Shown: positions 60,021 through 64,000 of the stretch, in pieces
Layout of the letters: each line of letters opens with the position of its first letter
Numbering within the stretch: the stretch's first letter is position 1
Assembly (NCBI RefSeq): GCF_900220985.1
Contig: NZ_OCPC01000005.1
Coordinates: forward strand, 62,001 to 126,000
Source of the DNA: Parahoeflea halophila
GTDB taxonomy: Bacteria > Pseudomonadota > Alphaproteobacteria > Rhizobiales > Rhizobiaceae
Direction of reading: 5' to 3'
DNA: 64,000 nucleotides
The notes under the pieces: model-generated
What the model saw: only the letters and a program-made list of their open reading frames with translations
The model's database searches: none
Told to the model about the DNA's origin: nothing
Made by a program: the position numbers and the translations under genes

Positions 60021-60604
60021 AGCTCCCCGCACTGTTTGAGAGCGGCTGGCGGCTTTCGACGACCCTCCTGGGTCTGTGTGCTGTCTAGACATTTCCAACC
60101 GCCATTTCGCACTGGACAAGGCATTCACAAGCTCATCGTCACGGCCACCCCCACTGTGGCGTTCAGATTGCTGCGATCGCTGAGCCTATCCGTGATGAAC
60201 CATGGCTCTCTTGTGTCGAAATGGCGAAATCACCAGGTTTCTCAATGTCCGAGGCGGGAGCCTGAACCATTCTTCTGTAGTTGCCCCAGCAAGCAATGAC
60301 CGGCTACAGCCGTTGAATCGGCCTGAAACAATCAGCCAAACAGACATCGCGTCCATCCAGGATGACGCCAAACCATTTTTTTCCGGTCAAAGAGACAATC
60401 ACTGCCGGCGTCAGGCAGTCGGGCCGCGGCAAGGACATGTCGCTTCAGGCGCTTGAGCACTCTCAGGCAGTGCGGCATGTAAAGATTGCCCACTATGGTC
60501 TGGACTTACTAGCAAATCCGGGGCGGGGTTGACCGTCCCGGATGGATACGGCAAATCCGCCGGATTGTGGTCGACACCACGTTAATTCGAATCCGGAGAC
60601 ATCC
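60021..60604. other. 584-base gap upstream of purU
   Basis: No gene is supported. Short frames at 60036-60299 and 60202-60456 lack ribosome sites and family resemblance. I see no match to a THF, SAM or glycine riboswitch. A hairpin lies at 60517-60542. The purU start is preceded by CGGAGACATCC, a usable ribosome site. Confidence 0.4.
60517..60542 (+). promoter_or_regulatory. Hairpin in the purU leader
   Basis: TCCGGGGCGG at 60517-60526 pairs with CCGTCCCGGA at 60533-60542 with one G-U pair and a 6-base loop. It lies about 62 bases before the purU ATG. No T tract follows, so it is not a standard terminator. It could be a leader structure that affects purU translation or the 3' end of an upstream RNA. 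Confidence 0.4.
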
Positions 60605-61459
60605 ATGGCGCAGCCGCATTTTGTCATCACCATTGCCTGTGCTGATCAGCCCGGCATCGTTGCCGCGATCACGACAGAACTGGCGGCGATCGGTGCCAAT
60701 ATCGCTGAATCCGGCCAGTTCTGGGATCGCCAGACCAACCGGTTCTTCATGCGGATCGCGATCGAGACACCCGACGGAGTCGATGCCGAATCCGTCAAGC
60801 GGGCACTGCAGGCACCGGTAGCCAGGTTCGAGATGCGACTGGATATCAACACCGTCGCCAAGCGGCCGAAAATCATCATCATGGTGTCGAAATTCGATCA
60901 CGCGATGCTGCACCTTCTCTATCAGATCCGGGTTGGCTGGCTTGACGCCGAAGTGGTGGCAATCGTCTCCAACCACGAAGACAGCCGCCGCACTGCGGAG
61001 ATCGAGGGTGTTCCCTATCACTACCTGCCAGTGACGAAGGACACCAAGGCCGAGCAGGAAGAAAAGCTTCTTGACCTCGTCACCGGGAGCGGCGCCGATC
61101 TGGTGATCCTGGCACGTTACATGCAGGTCCTCTCAGACAAGCTGTCGCGCCGCCTGTTCGGAAAGGTGATCAATATTCACCACTCCTTCCTGCCGAGCTT
61201 CAAGGGTGCCAAGCCCTACCACCAGGCACATGAGCGGGGCGTCAAGCTGATCGGCGCGACAGCGCATTATGTCACGGCCGATCTCGATGAAGGCCCGATC
61301 ATCGAGCAGGAAACCGAGCGTGTTTCTCACGCGATGACTGCCGATGATTTCGTTGCCGCTGGGCGCGATATCGAAGCCCGGGTTCTGGCTCGCGCTGTCA
61401 AGATGCATGTCGAGTCGCGCGTCATGCTCAACGGCCACAAGACCGTAGTGTTTGGATAG
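60605..61459 (+). CDS. purU: Formyltetrahydrofolate deformylase
   Basis: PurU hydrolyses 10-formyl-THF to formate and THF. The 284 residues comprise an N-terminal ACT domain (about 6-80: ITIACADQPGIVAAITTELA) and a formyltransferase-like catalytic domain. Catalytic residues Asn190, His193 (INIHHSFLPSF) and Asp228 (ADLDEGPII) are present. Characterised family members respond to glycine and methionine. The start at 60605 follows GGAG. The LysR gene begins 6 bases after its stop. Confidence 0.95.
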   Translation: MAQPHFVITIACADQPGIVAAITTELAAIGANIAESGQFWDRQTNRFFMRIAIETPDGVDAESVKRALQAPVARFEMRLDINTVAKRPKIIIMVSKFDHAMLHLLYQIRVGWLDAEVVAIVSNHEDSRRTAEIEGVPYHYLPVTKDTKAEQEEKLLDLVTGSGADLVILARYMQVLSDKLSRRLFGKVINIHHSFLPSFKGAKPYHQAHERGVKLIGATAHYVTADLDEGPIIEQETERVSHAMTADDFVAAGRDIEARVLARAVKMHVESRVMLNGHKTVVFG

Positions 61460-61465
61460 TCAGCT

Positions 61466-62359
61466 ATGAACTGGGATGACATCAGGGTCTTTCTCGCTGT
61501 CGCCCGGTCCGGACAGATCCTCGCCGCTGCCCGGCGGCTCGGGATCAACCATGCCACCGCCGCACGTCGCATCACTTCGCTCGAGACGGCGCTCGGCGCC
61601 CAACTGGTCGTCCGCCGCACCAACGGGTGCGGGCTGACAGGAGAAGGCGAAGCCTTTCTCGCCCATGCCGAGCGCATGGAAGCGGAGATGCTTGCGGCGC
61701 AGGCAAATCTGGGACGCACCGACAGCGCCATTTCAGGCACCGTGCGGATCGGCGCGCCGGACGGGTTCGGGGTGTCGTTTCTGGCGCCCAGGCTCGGCGC
61801 GCTGATCGCGAAACATCCGGACTTGCGGCTGCAGCTGGTGCCGGTTCCACGGAGTTTCTCGCTGCCGCAGCGCGAGGCCGATATCGCCATTACCGTCGAG
61901 CGCCCCGCCGAGGGCCGGCTGGTGGCGCGAAAGCTCGTGGATTACTCGCTGTCGCTCTACGCTTCGCGAACCTATCTTGATCAGCACGGTACTCCGCAGA
62001 GCGCCGATGATCTCAAACAGCACCGGTTGATCAGTTATGTGGAAGACCTGATCTTCTCACCGTCGCTGCAGTTTACCCGCGAGATCCTGCGGAACTGGAC
62101 GGCGCAGTTCGAGATTTCAAGTGCGACCGGTCAAACCGAAGCGGTCAGGTCGGGAGCCGGCATCGCCGTGCTGCACGACTATATCGCCGGGCTGGATCCT
62201 GAGCTGGTCCGTGTGTTGCCGGAGCATTGCATTGGCCGCTCATATTTCATGGTCTATCATGAATCTGCCCGCGATCTGGCACGCGTCCGCACTGTGGCTG
62301 ATTATATCTCAGCCGTTGCCCAGGACCACAGGGCCCAGTTCTTTCCGGGCAAGACCTGA
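61466..62359 (+). CDS. LysR-family transcriptional regulator
   Basis: This 297-residue LysR-type regulator has an N-terminal winged helix (residues 1-60: VARSGQILAAARRLGINHAT, then AARRITSLETALGAQLVVR) and a co-inducer domain starting near residue 90 (SGTVRIGAPDGFGVSFLAPR). It follows purU by only 6 bases, so the two are co-transcribed. Many LysR genes are divergent from their targets, so this tandem layout is unusual but not unique. Its target is unknown. Confidence 0.9.
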   Translation: MNWDDIRVFLAVARSGQILAAARRLGINHATAARRITSLETALGAQLVVRRTNGCGLTGEGEAFLAHAERMEAEMLAAQANLGRTDSAISGTVRIGAPDGFGVSFLAPRLGALIAKHPDLRLQLVPVPRSFSLPQREADIAITVERPAEGRLVARKLVDYSLSLYASRTYLDQHGTPQSADDLKQHRLISYVEDLIFSPSLQFTREILRNWTAQFEISSATGQTEAVRSGAGIAVLHDYIAGLDPELVRVLPEHCIGRSYFMVYHESARDLARVRTVADYISAVAQDHRAQFFPGKT

Positions 62360-62428
62360 GACCTCACGCAGCCCGGCGCCCCGGCGACCGACGCCACGGC
62401 CTGAATGGGATTGCGGAACCATCAACTG

Positions 62429-62576
62429 AAAAACAAAACGCCTGCCCGGCAGAGCCAGGCAGGCGTTTGTACTTTGTCGTGGCGTTCGGACCGGTGCTTG
62501 GGAGGAGGATCCCGGCCTTGTCGCCCCGACTACTGCCATGCCGAATTGGGAGGAGGAGGAGTTCGGCGTGGCGTTG
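62429..62576 (-). ncRNA. αr14-family trans-acting sRNA (NfeR1-like)
   Basis: Read on the minus strand, this AT-flanked intergenic RNA has two hairpins whose loops expose CTCCTCC anti-Shine-Dalgarno motifs. The first stem is GCCGAA/TTCGGC (62563-62536) around CTCCTCCTCCTCCCAA. The second is CCGG...CCGG (62515-62491) around ATCCTCCTCCC. A perfect 11-bp terminator stem (62468-62436) and a T tract end it. Tandem anti-SD loops plus a terminator define the αr14 family of Rhizobiales, whose S. meliloti member NfeR1 regulates many mRNAs by base pairing near start codons. The 5' end is inferred from the promoter. Confidence 0.85.
62436..62468. terminator. Bidirectional terminator between lysR and the αr14-type sRNA
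   Basis: AAACGCCTGCC at 62436-62446 pairs perfectly with GGCAGGCGTTT at 62458-62468, and an inner GGC/GCC stem closes part of the loop. On the minus strand it ends in TTTTGTTTTT, giving the sRNA terminator. On the plus strand it may also end the purU-lysR transcript. Confidence 0.85.
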
Positions 62577-62581
62577 ATCTA

Positions 62582-62610
62582 TATATGGAGCAGTTCATGC
62601 TGCATTGCAA
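62582..62610 (-). promoter_or_regulatory. Promoter of the αr14-type sRNA
   Basis: On the minus strand TTGCAA (62610-62605) and CATATA (62587-62582) are separated by exactly 17 bases, a good housekeeping-type promoter. Transcription would begin near 62576. Upstream, TTTATC-ATCC-GATAAA at 62629-62644 is a perfect inverted repeat and a possible regulator site. Confidence 0.7.
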
Positions 62611-62733
62611 TAGGAGAATTCGAAAAAATTTATCATCCGATAAACTTTTCTAACCTATTGATATATCTTAATTTAATAGGAATCTCGCGTTCCCCTCACT
62701 GAGACACCTGAAATGAGAATGCGGCGACGCAAC

Positions 62734-62763
62734 AAAAAAGCCGGGGCAAAATGCCCCGGCTTT
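62734..62763 (-). terminator. Rho-independent terminator of the sugar ABC operon
   Basis: On the minus strand AAAGCCGGGGC (62763-62753) pairs perfectly with GCCCCGGCTTT (62747-62737) across a 5-base loop, followed by a run of T down to 62734. It lies just after the ATPase stop at 62772. Confidence 0.92.
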
Positions 62764-62771
62764 GTAGTCTG

Positions 62772-63548
62772 TCAGGCGTTCTGAAGAGCGCCCGGTCCCG
62801 GTATCGCGTTGGGCGGGCACTTGCCCGCGATGATCATGCCGAGCATGTCGTCCTCGCTGACCTCATCCACCTTGACGGTTCCGACGAGCTGACCGTTCTT
62901 CATCACGTTGGCCCGGTCGCAGAGCATCTTCACCTGATGGATGTCGTGATCGATCAGCAGAATGCCAATCCCCTCCGACTTCAACTGTTCGATGAGTTCG
63001 GCAACCATCTGGGTCTCCTGCACGCCAAGTGCAGCGGTCGGTTCATCCATGATAAGGATCTTGGCATTGAAGTAGACAGCCCGCGCAATCGCAACGGACT
63101 GACGCTGCCCCCCCGACAGTCCCGACACCGGCGTGTGGAAGCGCCGAAAATTGGGATTGAGACGAGCAAGGATCTTGCGGGTCTCTGCTTCCATCAAGGC
63201 ATCGTCGACAAAGCCGGTCTGGCTGATGAGCTCGCGCCCGAGAAACAGATTCGACGCAGCGTCCAGATTGTCGGCAAGCGCGAGGTACTGGTAGATGGTT
63301 TCAATCTTGTAATTCCGCGCGTCACGCGGATTGTCGATCTCTGCCTTTTCGCCATTGATGTAGATCTCGCCACCATCGCGCGGCAATGCGCCCGACAACA
63401 TCTTCATCAGCACGGATTTGCCGGCACCGTTGTGGCCGAGCACGCCGACCACTTCACCGGGATATAGATCAATCGAGACATGGTCCACGGCCTTGATGCC
63501 GCCGAAGGATTTCACCATGTCGCGCATTTCAACAAGCGGAGCGGTCAT
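62772..63548 (-). CDS. Sugar ABC transporter ATP-binding protein (xylose/ribose type, single-domain)
   Basis: This 258-residue ATPase of the CUT2 class contains one nucleotide-binding domain instead of the usual two. Walker A is [12 protein letters not shown], the Q-loop lies in [14 protein letters not shown], the signature is [15 protein letters not shown], Walker B is [12 protein letters not shown] and the H-loop is [10 protein letters not shown]. FrcA-type and some XylG-type rhizobial ATPases are similarly short. It is the last gene of its operon and overlaps the permease gene by ATGA. Confidence 0.9.
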   Translation of the reverse strand: MTAPLVEMRDMVKSFGGIKAVDHVSIDLYPGEVVGVLGHNGAGKSVLMKMLSGALPRDGGEIYINGEKAEIDNPRDARNYKIETIYQYLALADNLDAASNLFLGRELISQTGFVDDALMEAETRKILARLNPNFRRFHTPVSGLSGGQRQSVAIARAVYFNAKILIMDEPTAALGVQETQMVAELIEQLKSEGIGILLIDHDIHQVKMLCDRANVMKNGQLVGTVKVDEVSEDDMLGMIIAGKCPPNAIPGPGALQNA

Positions 63549-64000
63549 GTCCGGTCTCCTGTGCGACGGCGGTAGAGGATATCGAGGAAGACGGCGAGAA
63601 CGAGAACGGAGCCGACAACCATGTTCTGATAGGGCGCATCGACACCGACCATGGCCATGCCCGATTGCAGGCTCTGCATGATTAGGGCACCGAGCACGGC
63701 GCCGTAGATCGTTCCCATGCCGCCCGCAAGGGCCGTGCCGCCGATGACGGCCGCCGCGATCACCCGCAGTTCATCCAGCGTGCCGATGTCGTTGGAGTGA
63801 AAGGTCTGGCGGGACGAGGCGACGATGGCCGCGATGGCACAAAGCATGCCCATGATGGCGAAGACCTTGACCGTCAGCAGACGCGTGTTGATGCCCGCCA
63901 GTGCCGCAGCTTCCGGATTGCCGCCGGTCGCGAAAATATAGCGTCCGAGCCGGGTGCGCCGCGCAACGATGGTCATCACAATGACGATCAGGATCAGCAA
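63545..64000 (-). CDS. Sugar ABC transporter permease (XylH/RbsC type), N-terminus outside window
   Basis: Only the C-terminal 151 residues are in the window, because the gene continues past 64000 on the minus strand. Family features are [23 protein letters not shown] (the EAA-like GGN motif), [20 protein letters not shown] with [20 protein letters not shown] after it, and a final hydrophobic segment. The [11 protein letters not shown] stretch is closer to XylH than to RbsC, suggesting xylose or a related pentose. Confidence 0.88.
   Translation of the reverse strand: MLILIVIVMTIVARRTRLGRYIFATGGNPEAAALAGINTRLLTVKVFAIMGMLCAIAAIVASSRQTFHSNDIGTLDELRVIAAAVIGGTALAGGMGTIYGAVLGALIMQSLQSGMAMVGVDAPYQNMVVGSVLVLAVFLDILYRRRTGDRT

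Noticed and set aside
60021-60604. Possible folate or SAM riboswitch in front of purU
   Set aside because: Only one simple hairpin is seen; no conserved motif of a known riboswitch class was recognised.
62405-62653. Plus-strand 82-residue frame rich in Gly from GGAGGAGG repeats
   Set aside because: The G-rich repeats are the complement of anti-SD loops of a minus-strand sRNA; no ribosome site or homologue.

Overview
The window looks like chromosomal DNA of a Rhizobiales (Hyphomicrobiales) alphaproteobacterium, at high GC. The support is a glycerol ABC transporter operon of the rhizobial glpSTPQUV type, a hut operon with HutF and HutG, a carnitine dehydrogenase fused to a thioesterase, many TRAP and ABC importers, and an αr14-type small RNA near the right end. 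A Phyllobacteriaceae or Hoeflea-like genus is a guess only. No phage, insertion sequence, CRISPR array, rRNA or tRNA was seen. Almost every gene is metabolic or transport related.

Layout, left to right. 1-5561: glycerol importer operon (glpS is cut by the window edge), closed by a strong terminator. 5641-7327: a decayed gabT 3' end followed by an intact gabD-like aldehyde dehydrogenase. 7395-9633 (minus): a channel-like membrane protein, an endonuclease/exonuclease/phosphatase-fold protein and a small unknown protein. 9830-11081 (plus): a GntA-like heme N-hydroxylase and a DUF1989 protein behind a perfect 19-bp palindrome. 11085-14627 (minus): a first TRAP transporter. 15239-23682 (minus): hutI-hutH-hutG-hutU continuing into a second, TakP-like TRAP transporter, divergent from hutF-hutC (plus). 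25834-33495 (minus): a γ-butyrobetaine/crotonobetaine/carnitine catabolic operon, divergent from a GlxA-type regulator. 34569-43352: a basic amino acid ABC importer, a DDAH-family hydrolase, a TetR-type regulator, an arginine transaminase and 2-ketoarginine decarboxylase pair, and an ArgE-type deacetylase. 43610-49389 (plus): a peptide-type ABC importer. 49420-56066 (minus): a transglutaminase, a permuted ATP-grasp/alpha-E protein and a DUF2126 transglutaminase. 56312-62359: CheW, a DEAD-box helicase with a DbpA-type RNA-binding domain, a small secreted protein, purU and a LysR regulator. 62429-62576 (minus): αr14-type sRNA. 62772-64000 (minus): the end of a xylose-type sugar ABC operon.

Most of these modules feed nitrogen-rich small molecules (histidine, carnitine-type betaines, arginine and perhaps methylated or other guanidino compounds, peptides) into central metabolism. 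Histidine goes to glutamate plus formate. Carnitine goes to glycine betaine plus an acetoacetyl unit. Arginine goes to 4-guanidinobutyraldehyde, with aldehyde and GABA-level steps possibly served by the gabD-like gene. PurU supplies formate from formyl-THF.

The items most worth follow-up are: the arginine/guanidino island with a DDAH-family enzyme; the uncharacterised transglutaminase/ATP-grasp/alpha-E trio; the gntA-DUF1989 pair with its palindrome; the αr14-type sRNA; asymmetric degeneracy in the two glycerol-transporter ATPases; and a recurring pattern in which four importers carry a perfect or near-perfect hairpin just after the binding-protein gene.
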